Source of the DNA: Achromobacter sp. ASV32
GTDB lineage: Bacteria; Pseudomonadota; Gammaproteobacteria; Burkholderiales; Burkholderiaceae_B
DNA length: 64,000 bases
Direction: 5' to 3'
NCBI RefSeq assembly: GCF_016428805.1
Contig: NZ_JAELTJ010000001.1
Location: 1-64,000 of the forward strand
The stretch's first letter is position 1. Each line of letters opens with the position of its first letter. Shown here in pieces: positions 1 through 7,999 of this stretch. Position numbers and translations under genes: made by a program. The notes under the pieces are model-generated. The model searched no databases. It saw nothing but the letters and a program-made list of their open reading frames with translations, and was not told the DNA's origin.

Positions 1-105
1 TGGCGCGACGCTGGGCCAGGCGCCAGCAGGAAGGTCTGATAGGGGTATCGGTCTTGCCGATGTGGCTTGCGGGCCTGTGGCGCCGGGCAGTAGGCCGGTT
101 GCCGA

Positions 106-357
106 TCAGTTGCTATTGATCCAGGTCTGCGTGTCCTGGATGAACCACGGCAGATTCAGTCTTTCCCCTTCACCCGTCTGGATGGTGAGGTTCTGTCCCG
201 ACGACGCCGCGCCGCTGGGCACGGGCTTGGCCGCGGAGGGCGGCCGGCTGCGGTAGTCCATATCGGTGCGCTTGGGCGGCGCGTCCGCGCAGGCGGTCAG
301 CGACGCGCAAGCGAGGGCGATCAGGAGTGGAGTGAGGGCGGAACGAAGGGGCTTCAT
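106..357 (-). CDS. Small putative lipoprotein, unknown function
   Basis: The product is 83 residues. Its N-terminus is a basic MKPLR stretch, a hydrophobic run and then LTAC, a classic lipobox, so it should be lipidated and exported. The mature part is short, Pro/Ser/Ala-rich and ends in WINSN; I recognise no domain. I chose the ATG at 357 rather than an upstream in-frame start at 405 because it places the positively charged signal-peptide end at the N-terminus. It is monocistronic as far as can be seen; the next leftward gene upstream, nadV, ends about 250 bases away. Function is unknown. Confidence 0.6.
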   Translation of the reverse strand: MKPLRSALTPLLIALACASLTACADAPPKRTDMDYRSRPPSAAKPVPSGAASSGQNLTIQTGEGERLNLPWFIQDTQTWINSN

Positions 358-611
358 GGTGTACGGATTCCTGCGGGGGCACAGGCCGGGGTGCCGAGCA
401 ATCAAGGCCTCGTACCCGATACCTTACTCGCAATGCCGCGACCGAGTGCTTGACGAAACATTCGGTGGCGTATCGGCCGCCCGGCCTCGCTTGCGCAGCA
501 GCGCAAGGATGTCGGGCGACCATGTGGACGGCAACACGGTTGGGTCATCGTTTGGCTCACTATTTGGTTCGCCGTGTCGGTCCGTCAGTTCAGCGATTCA
601 CGGGGTCAATC
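358..611. other. Intergenic region without a recognised gene
   Basis: This stretch of about 250 bases lies between nadV and the small lipoprotein gene, both leftward. It should carry the 3' end of the nadV transcript and the promoter of the lipoprotein gene. I see no coding signal, RNA motif or convincing intrinsic terminator. Confidence 0.4.
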
Positions 612-2306
612 TCAGCGCTTCGCCCAATCAATACTCCCCGCATCCGGGCACACCCACGAACCTTGCAGCCGTTCCCGGATCTCGGCCAGGCTTTGCTCCA
701 CCAGCAACCGGCCATCGCGGAAAACCGGCACCAGCGCGCCGCCTTCCGCTTGTTCAGGCGTTTGCTGGTCATGCAGCACATACCCGGTTGGCGTTTCATC
801 GACCCGCAGCAGGCCCTTGGCCGACCGCTTCACGCCCGAGTCCGTGACGGGGTCCTTCACCAGTTCCTGGGCCTCGCCGTTGACCTCGGCATACGTCGCC
901 TTCAGGGCCCAGCCGAAGGTGTCGCGCGTCAGGTACTGGTAGGTGTACGAGCCGATGCCCAGGACGACGTTGCCGGAGGCAAAGCCCTTCTTCTCCAGCC
1001 GCACCAGAATGTCCCGGCCCCGGGCCAAGGTGATCGAATCGCCGTAGATCAGGCCGACGTGCGAGTCCAGCAGCTTGTAGCCGCGGTCGGTGACCGTGCC
1101 GCCAAAGGTGTCCCACAGGCATTGCACGGCGCCTTTGACTTCGGGTTCGCGCAGCGTTTGGGCGGCACGTGCGTTCTCGTCCAACCGCCAGTAAATGCCG
1201 GTCGCCACATCGCGCACCGCTTCGAATCCCTCACGGCGGGCGGCAACCAGGGCCGCGGCGTCTTCCACACGGGGCACGTCGGTGCAGAAGTAACCGGTCA
1301 GGATCTTCACGGGGTCGCCGGAATCCGGCCGGAACACGACCTTGGCGTTGCCATAGGGATCGGGCTGGCGCGCCAGGATCTCGGCCTTCAACGCCGCCGC
1401 GAAGTCCGTGACGACCTGCCAGAAGTCCCAGGTATCCGACACGACCGACACGATGCCGGCCGGATACACCTGGGTGACCAGGCGGCGGATGGTTTCGATT
1501 TCGCCTTCCTTGCTGCCCAGGCACATGACCGAGTGCTCGGTGGCCGGGACCGAACCGCCGATGAGTTCGCGGTCGGAATCCGCGCCGTACAGGTCTTCCA
1601 GATAGTCAATCGCCGGAATGGTGTCGGTGCCGGTGAAGGACAGCAAGTGACCCGCGCCGCTCTTGCGGGCGTCGTACAGGCCCGACATGCCGCGCATCGA
1701 GAAGTCGTGGCCTTGCCAGTTGACGAAGTCCATGGGGCTGCCGGTCAGGCGGGCGAAGTAGGTGAGAAGCTTGCGGTATTCAAAGGCGATGGTGGCGACG
1801 GTGGAGGCCTTCCAGGATTCGCAGCTGAACAGGGTTTCGATATAGGTCACCAGCCACGCGAATTCCGGGCGGGTGTTGACGAAGGTGACCGGGGGCACGC
1901 GGATGTCAACGCGCGCGCCCTCGGGCAGCGAGCGGATTTCCAGGGGCAGGTAGCCCAGGTCGTACAGGGCTTGCAGGTGGTCGACGGTGACGGCGCCCTT
2001 GCCCAGCGCGTTGTCGACGCGGCGCTGGTATTGGCGCACGGCGGCGCCCGCGGGCTTGCCGAAGAATTCGCGGTCGAACAGGTCGATCAGGATTTCCTTG
2101 ATGAAGCCTTGCAGGCCGAACCAGACGATCTTGTTGTCGAACAGTTCGGGCAGCACCGGCGCCAGGCGGGCCGAGCGCGGGGTGAAGTTGGCCAGGATCT
2201 TGTTGGTGCCCCTGGGGTACTGGAAGGGGTGGCCGGTCTTGTAGAAGTCGGCTTGCAGGAAGGGGTTGATGCCGTTCTTGACGGTGACGGGAGCGGGGGC
2301 GTTCAT
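612..2306 (-). CDS. nadV: Nicotinamide phosphoribosyltransferase (NadV/NAMPT)
   Basis: NadV converts nicotinamide and PRPP to nicotinamide mononucleotide, the entry step of one-step NAD salvage in the cytoplasm. The 564-residue product begins with the family's NPFLQADFYKTGHPFQYP-like region. It retains NAMPT active-site signatures: GTDT near residue 226 (substrate-binding Asp), PATEHS at 254-259 (catalytic His) and RPDSGD at 326-331 (Arg/Asp pair that holds PRPP and nicotinamide). It is longer than many bacterial NadV proteins (about 460-495 residues). A GGAG Shine-Dalgarno lies about 9 bases before the ATG. It follows a PRPP synthetase-like gene after 27 bases, so substrate supply and use are probably co-transcribed, and an NrtR-type regulator lies upstream. 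Identification is secure; control by NrtR is inferred. Confidence 0.95.
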   Translation of the reverse strand: MNAPAPVTVKNGINPFLQADFYKTGHPFQYPRGTNKILANFTPRSARLAPVLPELFDNKIVWFGLQGFIKEILIDLFDREFFGKPAGAAVRQYQRRVDNALGKGAVTVDHLQALYDLGYLPLEIRSLPEGARVDIRVPPVTFVNTRPEFAWLVTYIETLFSCESWKASTVATIAFEYRKLLTYFARLTGSPMDFVNWQGHDFSMRGMSGLYDARKSGAGHLLSFTGTDTIPAIDYLEDLYGADSDRELIGGSVPATEHSVMCLGSKEGEIETIRRLVTQVYPAGIVSVVSDTWDFWQVVTDFAAALKAEILARQPDPYGNAKVVFRPDSGDPVKILTGYFCTDVPRVEDAAALVAARREGFEAVRDVATGIYWRLDENARAAQTLREPEVKGAVQCLWDTFGGTVTDRGYKLLDSHVGLIYGDSITLARGRDILVRLEKKGFASGNVVLGIGSYTYQYLTRDTFGWALKATYAEVNGEAQELVKDPVTDSGVKRSAKGLLRVDETPTGYVLHDQQTPEQAEGGALVPVFRDGRLLVEQSLAEIRERLQGSWVCPDAGSIDWAKR

Positions 2307-2333
2307 GGTGCGGACTCCTTGATGCGGATGGGC

Positions 2334-3191
2334 TTAGTTGTGGGTGCCGGCGGGCGCGGGGTTGACGACCGCGGGCGCATCGGCGCCGTCGGAACCGGTC
2401 CAGTCGTAGGCGGTGTAGAGGCCGGCATAGCGGGCGTTCAGCTCAGCAAAGCCCTTGCTGAAGATGCCGTGCGTGACGTACAGGTACAGGGGCTGGCGGG
2501 TCTTGTCGCGCAGGGCGGTGGCCAGTTCCAGGAAGGTGCGGCCGCCGTCGCAGATGTCGTCGACGACCAGCACGGGCTGGGCGGGGATGTCGTCGGGCAC
2601 GCGGGTTTCCGTGATGCGGCCGGTCTGCGGGTCGCGGACTTTTTCGGCGTAGCGCACGTCGGCCACGCCCAGCTTCTTGGCCAGGGCCTGGACGCGCTTG
2701 CGGGCGCCGGCGTCGGGCGCCATCAGGGTGACGCCGTTGGCAAAGGCCGGGGCGGCCAGCACGTTCGCCAGGAAGGCGGCGGCATCGACCACGCGCACGC
2801 GTTGCAGCAGGGCGGGCGTGACGTCGCTGTGCGGCTCGACCACGGTGACCGTGGCGTATTGCTGGTCGTTGATCAACTTGCAGAACACGGCCGCGCCGAG
2901 GGCTTCGCCGGGATTGCAGACGCGGTCCTGGCGGGCATAGGGCACGTAGGGCATGTCCAGGTGCACGGGCACCGCCGGGTTCAGGCGGCGCAGGGCGTCG
3001 GTCAGCATCAGCAGCTGCATGACGTCGTCGGCCGATTTCAGCAGGGCGTGGATGCGGAATTCGCTGGCCGCATCGGCCTGGGCTTGCAAGGCGGCGGGCA
3101 CGGTGACCTGGCTTTCGCCGCCGGGGAACACGAACGCGGCCGGCGTGGCGCGCCGGGGTTGTCCTTCTACTACCGCTGTGAGGGTGAACAT
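2334..3191 (-). CDS. prs: Ribose-phosphate pyrophosphokinase (PRPP synthetase) paralogue of the NAD-salvage operon
   Basis: This 285-residue member of the PRPP synthetase family should make PRPP from ribose 5-phosphate and ATP. Visible family features are the ATP-binding PYVPYARQDR region (81-90), an EPHSD segment (119-123) corresponding to the catalytic-histidine loop, a K-x-R flexible-loop pair (184-186) and the PRPP-binding loop VLVVDDICDGGRTF (207-220). It is about 30 residues shorter than housekeeping Prs and is therefore more likely a dedicated paralogue feeding NadV, whose gene follows after 27 bases. Expression should start from the promoter and operator just upstream (3200-3259). The housekeeping prs is presumably elsewhere in the genome (inference). 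Confidence 0.9.
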   Translation of the reverse strand: MFTLTAVVEGQPRRATPAAFVFPGGESQVTVPAALQAQADAASEFRIHALLKSADDVMQLLMLTDALRRLNPAVPVHLDMPYVPYARQDRVCNPGEALGAAVFCKLINDQQYATVTVVEPHSDVTPALLQRVRVVDAAAFLANVLAAPAFANGVTLMAPDAGARKRVQALAKKLGVADVRYAEKVRDPQTGRITETRVPDDIPAQPVLVVDDICDGGRTFLELATALRDKTRQPLYLYVTHGIFSKGFAELNARYAGLYTAYDWTGSDGADAPAVVNPAPAGTHN

Positions 3192-3200
3192 GATCAGGCC

Positions 3201-3221
3201 TTAGTGGCAAATTAAAACTAA
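3201..3221 (-). promoter_or_regulatory. Putative NrtR operator in front of the prs-nadV operon
   Basis: An inverted repeat TTAGT-N11-ACTAA (extended to CTTAGT/ACTAAG at 3200-3222) lies 10 bases upstream of the prs-like start codon and just downstream of the predicted -10 element. A GT-N-AC palindrome of about 21 bp in this position fits the NrtR family, whose gene is immediately upstream. Binding here would block the start of transcription. Assignment to NrtR is by context and motif shape only. Confidence 0.6.
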
Positions 3222-3229
3222 GTGAAGCC

Positions 3230-3259
3230 AGTATAAGCCTACTTATTGTTTGTTTGCAA
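3230..3259 (-). promoter_or_regulatory. Predicted sigma-70 promoter of prs-nadV
   Basis: On the minus strand a TTGCAA -35 element (3254-3259) and a TATACT -10 element (3230-3235) are separated by 18 bases. The expected start point lies at or just before the palindrome at 3200-3222, which would make that palindrome a start-site operator. The region is markedly AT-richer than its flanks. Confidence 0.6.
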
Positions 3260-3290
3260 CTATGTTGGATTCAAGGGAAAGGGGTAACGC

Positions 3291-3983
3291 TTATCCGACG
3301 CTGCGATCGAACAAGGTGAAGTCCTTCAGGCGGTACAGGCGCGCAGGGCGCTGGGCGCCCAGCACGTAGTCCTCGGTGGCCTGCAGCACGTCCCAGGCTT
3401 CCATCTTGCGGCGGAAGTTGGATTTCTCCAGCCGGGTCTGCAGGATGGCTTCGTAGGTGTGCTGCAGCTCGGTCAGCGTGAAGCGTTCCGGCAACAGGAA
3501 GAAGGGCAAGGTGGAATAGCTGGATTTACCGCGCAGGCGGGCGACGGCGGCGGCCACGATGTCCGCGTGGTCGAACGCCAGCGGCGGCAGGGCGTCCACA
3601 CTGACGAACTGGAAGCCGGCTTGCGGGGTGGCTTCCAATTCGGCGGCGGGCACCAGCGCGACGTAGGAAACGGACAGCGACCACTTGCGCGGATCGCGGT
3701 CCGGGCCGGAGAAGACCTGCAATTGCTCCAGGTAGCGCGGCTCGAACCCGGTCTTGTCGCGTAGCACGCGGCGGATGCTGGCTTCGGTGCTGGGGTCTTC
3801 GTCCACATGCACGACGCCGCCCGGCAGGGCCATGGCGCCCTTGAAGGGGGGGCGGTCGCGCGGCTGCAAGGCGATCTCCAGGCGAGACTCGCGCAAGGTC
3901 AGCAGGACGGCGTCGACGGTGACGAGGGGCAGGGGGTAATCCAAAAGCGGCTCCGCGCGTGAAACTTCGGGGTAAGGTGCCAC
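3291..3983 (-). CDS. nrtR: NrtR-family transcriptional regulator (Nudix domain plus winged helix)
   Basis: NrtR proteins repress NAD biosynthesis and salvage genes and sense ADP-ribose through a Nudix fold. The 230-residue product has an N-terminal Nudix domain (about 15-150) and a C-terminal winged-helix region (about 155-225, containing LPERFTLTELQHTYEAIL). The Nudix box is degenerate: the acidic residues of the REUxEE core are replaced (RRVLRD) and the upstream Glu is Asp. This is typical of a sensor that has lost hydrolase activity. The gene is directly upstream of prs-nadV and has the same orientation, which supports the role. Its own promoter lies in the 100 bases before 4080; I see no second clear copy of the operator there. 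Confidence 0.88.
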   Translation of the reverse strand: MAPYPEVSRAEPLLDYPLPLVTVDAVLLTLRESRLEIALQPRDRPPFKGAMALPGGVVHVDEDPSTEASIRRVLRDKTGFEPRYLEQLQVFSGPDRDPRKWSLSVSYVALVPAAELEATPQAGFQFVSVDALPPLAFDHADIVAAAVARLRGKSSYSTLPFFLLPERFTLTELQHTYEAILQTRLEKSNFRRKMEAWDVLQATEDYVLGAQRPARLYRLKDFTLFDRSVG

Positions 3984-4127
3984 TATGTGGGGAATTGGTC
4001 AATCCGCAGTGATGCAATGCAGTAGTCTGTCGTGGCATGAAATCCCGGCAGAGATGATTGTGAGGATGCTTGACGACTCATGGATCATCGCGCAACTGCC
4101 ACCGTAAGTTGGCCCTTGTCGAGTCAA

Positions 4128-4952
4128 ATGATGAACATCACACTCGTTGATAAAAAGCTGTTTGTTGCCAGTCAGGCCGTCGGTATTTCGGTCTATGACT
4201 TCAATTTCGAGTTGAATTTTTCGTGCTCCCACCCCTATCGGATAGAGCAAGAACTACCCTGCGTGCTGCGCGTGGGGGCGATCGCGGACTACGCAGCGGT
4301 TTACGCGCAGCAGCTGTCGATGGGTCTTCGGCTGGTCAATTCGGTTGAGGAACATGCGCGCGCCAGTGAACTGGAGCATTGGTATCCGCTGATCGAAGAT
4401 TTGACGCCGCGCAGCGTGGTGTTCGATGAACTTCCGCCGGCCGGTGTGATTGAACAGCAGTTCGCGTGGCCTGTCTTCATCAAGGGAACGCGGCAGACCA
4501 GCAAGCACAATCCGGATCTGTCGATCGCGCGTGACCGCCGTCAATACGAAACCATCGTGCGTCTGTATCAGGACGATCCGATTCTGCATTGGCAACGGCC
4601 GGTGATTCGAGAGTTCGTCCCCTTGGCCAGCGTGCCTGGGCAGGTGCCGGGGAAGGTCGCGCCGTCGATTGAGTACCGGTCGTTCTGGTGGCATGGCCGG
4701 TGCGTGGGCTGGGGGCGCTATTGGTACCAGTTGGCGGCTTACGATCCCGCCGATGTGCAGGCAGGTCTCATCGTCGCCCAGACCGCCGCGCGTCGTCTGG
4801 CGGTGCCGTTTCTTGTTGTCGATTTCGCCAAGACCGCAGACGGCCGCTGGATCGTCATTGAATGCAACGATGCGCAGGAGTCCGGCTATGCGGGCGTTCC
4901 GCCGGGCGTGCTTTGGCGGAACGTGCTGGACGATGTCGACGCGGGGGCATGA
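4128..4952 (+). CDS. ATP-grasp domain protein (R2K-like clade), function unknown
   Basis: This protein of about 274 residues (289-290 if an upstream ATG at 4080 is used) has an ATP-grasp fold in its C-terminal two thirds. I see a VFIKG lysine strand, an IEYRSFWWHGRCVGWGRY segment like the adenine-contacting strands of the family, and a C-terminal VVDFAKTADGRWIVIECNDAQ strand whose acidic/Asn residues would bind Mg-ATP. The N-terminal third looks like a separate small domain. Such enzymes join an acyl-phosphate to an amine or thiol, but the substrate cannot be told. The stop codon overlaps the start of the next gene (ATGA), so the two are translationally coupled. The 5' half has clearly lower GC than its neighbours, a sign of transfer. 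Neither ATG at 4128/4131 nor that at 4080 has a strong Shine-Dalgarno. Confidence 0.65.
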   Translation: MMNITLVDKKLFVASQAVGISVYDFNFELNFSCSHPYRIEQELPCVLRVGAIADYAAVYAQQLSMGLRLVNSVEEHARASELEHWYPLIEDLTPRSVVFDELPPAGVIEQQFAWPVFIKGTRQTSKHNPDLSIARDRRQYETIVRLYQDDPILHWQRPVIREFVPLASVPGQVPGKVAPSIEYRSFWWHGRCVGWGRYWYQLAAYDPADVQAGLIVAQTAARRLAVPFLVVDFAKTADGRWIVIECNDAQESGYAGVPPGVLWRNVLDDVDAGA

Positions 4953-5302
4953 AGACCATGGAATTGCCTGACACCAATAACGTATACGGGATTGTCGACT
5001 GCGGCGGGCGAGTCCGGGAATTCGCTGCGCGCCTGCGTCAGTTTCGCCAGGCCGAGGTCTATGTGAAAGTCTCTCAATTCGACGGGGCGCAAAGCGTCTT
5101 CATGGATACGCCTGGAGCGTCATTCCACGCCTACAAGTATCTCGATGACGAGTTCCTGTTCAATGGGGCGGTGGCGGGGCCTGCCGAGACCGTCTGTCTA
5201 TATACAAGAGAACTTTGCGATTTATTGAGGCAGACGGGCTTTCCGGCGCGTTTCGAGATCTACGACCCGGATTCGAAAATGCTTATCGAAGCATTGGCCT
5301 GA
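4949..5302 (+). CDS. Small protein coupled to the ATP-grasp gene, unknown function
   Basis: This 117-residue product starts at the ATG overlapping the ATP-grasp stop codon. I recognise no family. It is acidic, cytoplasmic-looking, with no signal peptide or membrane span, and contains aromatic-rich stretches (SFHAYKYLDDEFLF) and a C-terminal RFEIYDPDSKMLIEAL. The tight coupling suggests it is the substrate or a partner of the ATP-grasp enzyme; that is inference. Base composition is also lower in GC than the surroundings. Confidence 0.6.
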   Translation: MKTMELPDTNNVYGIVDCGGRVREFAARLRQFRQAEVYVKVSQFDGAQSVFMDTPGASFHAYKYLDDEFLFNGAVAGPAETVCLYTRELCDLLRQTGFPARFEIYDPDSKMLIEALA

Positions 5303-5402
5303 CGCTCTTGCTGCGCGATGACACCGTGGGAATCCCGCTGTGTCTATGGCCAACGCCCCTTCCACGCCGGCGTAAAGTGCGGGGCGAGACCGAGACAGGA
5401 CG

Positions 5403-5834
5403 CTAGCGGCGCGGTGTACTCAACATGTCGATCCGCCGCTGGTGCCGCGCGCCGTCAAAGGCTGTGTGCAAGAAAGCGCTGACACATTCACGCGCCACCT
5501 CGGTTCCGATAATCCGGCTACCCAGCGCCAGGACGTTGGCATCGTTATGCTGGCGGCTCAGGCGCGCCATGGTGGCATCGGTGCACAAGGCGGCCCTCAC
5601 GGCCGGATAGCGGTTCGCGGCAATCGAGATGCCGATGCCTGAGCCGCAAATCACGATCCCGGTCCTGGCGCTGCCATCCGTGATGGCTTGCCCCATGGCG
5701 TATCCGAAATCGGGGTAGTCGACAGACGCTTCGCTATGGGTTCCAAGGTCCAGCCACTCGACGTCCTGGAACGCCTTTTTCAGCTTTTCCTTGAGTTCGT
5801 AGCCGGCGTGATCGGAGGCAATGGCAATTTTCAT
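5403..5834 (-). CDS. rpiB: Ribose 5-phosphate isomerase B (RpiB/LacAB family)
   Basis: RpiB interconverts ribose 5-phosphate and ribulose 5-phosphate in the pentose phosphate pathway. The 143-residue product has the family landmarks: N-terminal KIAIASDHAGYELK with the substrate-binding Asp-His, the active-site loop CGSGIGISIAANR (the Cys acts as the base), and the HNDANVLALGSR segment. An in-frame ATG at 5852 would add six residues; I favour the ATG at 5834 because GAGAA lies about 8 bases before it and RpiB proteins usually begin MKIA. Single gene, leftward, with the cysteine-rich peptide gene upstream. It could supply ribose 5-phosphate for the PRPP synthetase nearby (inference). Confidence 0.93.
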   Translation of the reverse strand: MKIAIASDHAGYELKEKLKKAFQDVEWLDLGTHSEASVDYPDFGYAMGQAITDGSARTGIVICGSGIGISIAANRYPAVRAALCTDATMARLSRQHNDANVLALGSRIIGTEVARECVSAFLHTAFDGARHQRRIDMLSTPRR

Positions 5835-5907
5835 CGGTTCGTTCTCGGTCATATCGGGGGAATTTCAGGCATGCGCGGGGACAGGCTTATCGTGCAATGC
5901 CAGGCAT

Positions 5908-6219
5908 TCACTTGCCACGATAAGACTTTTTTCCACTGTCGGAATAGCAGAACGTGCCGCCGCGCGGACCGGTGCAATATTGGCCATCCCGGCAGCTGCA
6001 CGAGGTACTTGGGTTTGACGCCGCCGGTTTGGGCGCCGTGGGTTGCGTGCCGGGCGACGCAGTGCACAGGCGTTTGGACGCGCTGATGGACCCATCACGG
6101 CAAAGAAACTGTTCGCCCACGCACCGGTCTATTCCGCCCTTTTTTCCGGAGCAGGGAACATTGCCGGCGTGTGCCGCTGTTGTGAAGCATGCGATGAACA
6201 ACAACAAGCCAAGCCGCAT
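5908..6219 (-). CDS. Small secreted cysteine-rich protein
   Basis: The product is about 103 residues with a signal peptide (MRLGLLLFIACFTTAAHA, cleavage after AHA). The mature part has eight cysteines in two clusters separated by a Pro/Ala/Thr linker, and it ends with CSCRDGQYCTGPRGGTFCYSDSG-like sequence. The CTGPRGG-x-x-CY tail recurs in small proteobacterial exported proteins of unknown role. Disulfide-linked folding in the periplasm is likely. I prefer the second ATG (6219), which has GGA about 7 bases upstream, over the one at 6225. No enzymatic motif is visible. Confidence 0.7.
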   Translation of the reverse strand: MRLGLLLFIACFTTAAHAGNVPCSGKKGGIDRCVGEQFLCRDGSISASKRLCTASPGTQPTAPKPAASNPSTSCSCRDGQYCTGPRGGTFCYSDSGKKSYRGK

Positions 6220-6399
6220 CGTCATTTCCGTTGAAGTGAAGAGGGATTGCGTTGACGCGAATGCATGGGCCGGATGAAGAATCGGCGCGGGCGATTGTAG
6301 TCCGACATTTTTTATTCGGACAGCGCGGTCCGGCCTGGCTCAGACTACAATTTTTGATCGATTTTGGACCTCAGCCGATGCGACCGAGACCCTAACCCC

Positions 6400-7971
6400 A
6401 TGCCCTCCAAGAAATCGCCGCGCATCGACCTGCGCCGCTTGATCCTCGTGCTTGCCGTGCTGGCCGCACTGGGCACGTTGGCCAACGGCCTGTACGCGGC
6501 GTACCGCGTGCAGCGCCAGGTGCTGATCGACCATTCCCTGCAGACCAGCCGTGCCTACGCCGCGAAAGTCGCTTCGGGTATTGGCGAATTCCTGCGGTCG
6601 GCGCAACAGCAACTGGCCTATAGCGCCGGCATTCTGGGGCGGGGTTTCGAGGATCCGGACGTTCTGCATGCGGAGGTGCGGCGTCTGCAGATGCAGGACA
6701 GGGGGTTTAACGCCGTGGGCGTGGCCGATGCCTCGGGCCGCGTACTGGCGGCCACGCCAGACGGCAAGGAACTGGACGGCCGGATACTGCAGTCGCCCGG
6801 GGTGCAGGATGCCCTGGCGTTGCGGCGCCCGACCATCAGTCAGGCCTACAACACCGACGCGGGCAGGCTGGTGGTCTTCATTTCGCATCCCATCGTGGAT
6901 GCCAAGGGCACATACCTGGGCTTCGTGGGCGGTGCGATCTACCTGCGCCTGGAAGGCGTCTTGCATACCGTGATCGGCAGCCACTATTACCAGGGCAATG
7001 TGCGGGCCTATGTGGTGGACGGCAACCGGCGCCTGCTCTATCACGCGGACGCATCCCGGGTCGGGCAACTGGTCGGCCCCAACCCGGCGGTGGACGCCGT
7101 GCTGGAAGGTAAGGACGGCATGGCGCAGATGCTCAATTCAGAGGGGCAGGATGTGCTGGCCGGGTATGCGGATGTACCCCAGGCCAATTGGGGCGTGGTG
7201 GCCCAGCAGAACAGTCAGTTGGCGCTGGCCGGGTTGAATGGCTTGATGAAACAGGTGCTGATCGGCATTGCGCCGCTCAGCCTGCTGGGACTGGTCCTGA
7301 TCTGGTGGCTGACGTCCATGATTTCGCGGCCCCTGAATCAATTGGCCGAAGCCGCGCACACGATGACGGACCCCACGACGCCCGAGCGGATCCGGGGCGT
7401 ACGGTCGTGGTATTTCGAGGCCGAGCACATCCGTCATGCCCTGCTCAAAGGGCTGGCGCTGATGCAGGAAAAGCTGGGCAGGCTCAATGTCGCGGCCACG
7501 ACAGACCCGCTGACCGGACTATTGAACCGCCGCGCCATGACCGACGCCCTGACGGCGCTGGAGGACTCCGGGCAGCCTTTCTCGGTCATTGTGCTGGACA
7601 TCGACCATTTCAAGCGGGTCAACGATACCTATGGACACGACGCGGGCGACGAGGTGCTGGCCACGTTGGGCGCGTTGATACGGCAATGCTCGCGCAGCGG
7701 CGACTTGCCCTGTCGGGTGGGCGGCGAGGAGTTCACGTTGCTGGTGCCCGGCGCGCCGGTCGACACGGCGGTGCAGGTGGGCGAGCGCTTGCGGCGGTTG
7801 GTGGAGCAGACGCGCCTGAGCCGGGTCGGCATCGTGACCATTTCACTGGGTGTGGCGCGCTGGCAGCCTGGCGCGGGGACCGTGGCCGATGCGCTCAAGC
7901 AAGCCGACGAGCGTATGTATCAGGCCAAACAGCAAGGGCGCAACCGCCTGGTGGCGGCCGGCCAGCCCTGA
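6400..7971 (+). CDS. Membrane-bound diguanylate cyclase (Cache-HAMP-GGDEF)
   Basis: The enzyme makes cyclic di-GMP from two GTP. The 523-residue product has a TM helix at about 12-30, a periplasmic double-Cache-like sensor domain (about 35-275), a second TM helix (about 285-307, PLSLLGLVLIWWLT), a HAMP-like linker and a C-terminal GGDEF domain (about 365-520). The active site reads GGEEF, so it should be catalytically competent. RSGD upstream of it matches the RxxD inhibitory site for product feedback. I chose the ATG at 6400 rather than a TTG at 6364 because it starts the basic cytoplasmic tail. A TACAAT -10-like element lies near 6347. Monocistronic. The ligand of the Cache domain is unknown. 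Confidence 0.92.
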   Translation: MPSKKSPRIDLRRLILVLAVLAALGTLANGLYAAYRVQRQVLIDHSLQTSRAYAAKVASGIGEFLRSAQQQLAYSAGILGRGFEDPDVLHAEVRRLQMQDRGFNAVGVADASGRVLAATPDGKELDGRILQSPGVQDALALRRPTISQAYNTDAGRLVVFISHPIVDAKGTYLGFVGGAIYLRLEGVLHTVIGSHYYQGNVRAYVVDGNRRLLYHADASRVGQLVGPNPAVDAVLEGKDGMAQMLNSEGQDVLAGYADVPQANWGVVAQQNSQLALAGLNGLMKQVLIGIAPLSLLGLVLIWWLTSMISRPLNQLAEAAHTMTDPTTPERIRGVRSWYFEAEHIRHALLKGLALMQEKLGRLNVAATTDPLTGLLNRRAMTDALTALEDSGQPFSVIVLDIDHFKRVNDTYGHDAGDEVLATLGALIRQCSRSGDLPCRVGGEEFTLLVPGAPVDTAVQVGERLRRLVEQTRLSRVGIVTISLGVARWQPGAGTVADALKQADERMYQAKQQGRNRLVAAGQP

Positions 7972-7999
7972 GCCCCGGCCCAGGCGGCTGCCGGTTTCG

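Noticed and set aside
1-105. A short open frame entering from the left edge on the plus strand
   Set aside because: Too short and without recognisable sequence; it overlaps the 3' end of the lipoprotein gene, so I could not support a partial gene.
450-3215. Very long rightward open frame (over 900 codons) opposite nadV and prs
   Set aside because: It is antisense to two securely identified genes; its translation is low-complexity (Val/Gly/Gln/His/Arg) as expected for a GC-rich shadow frame.
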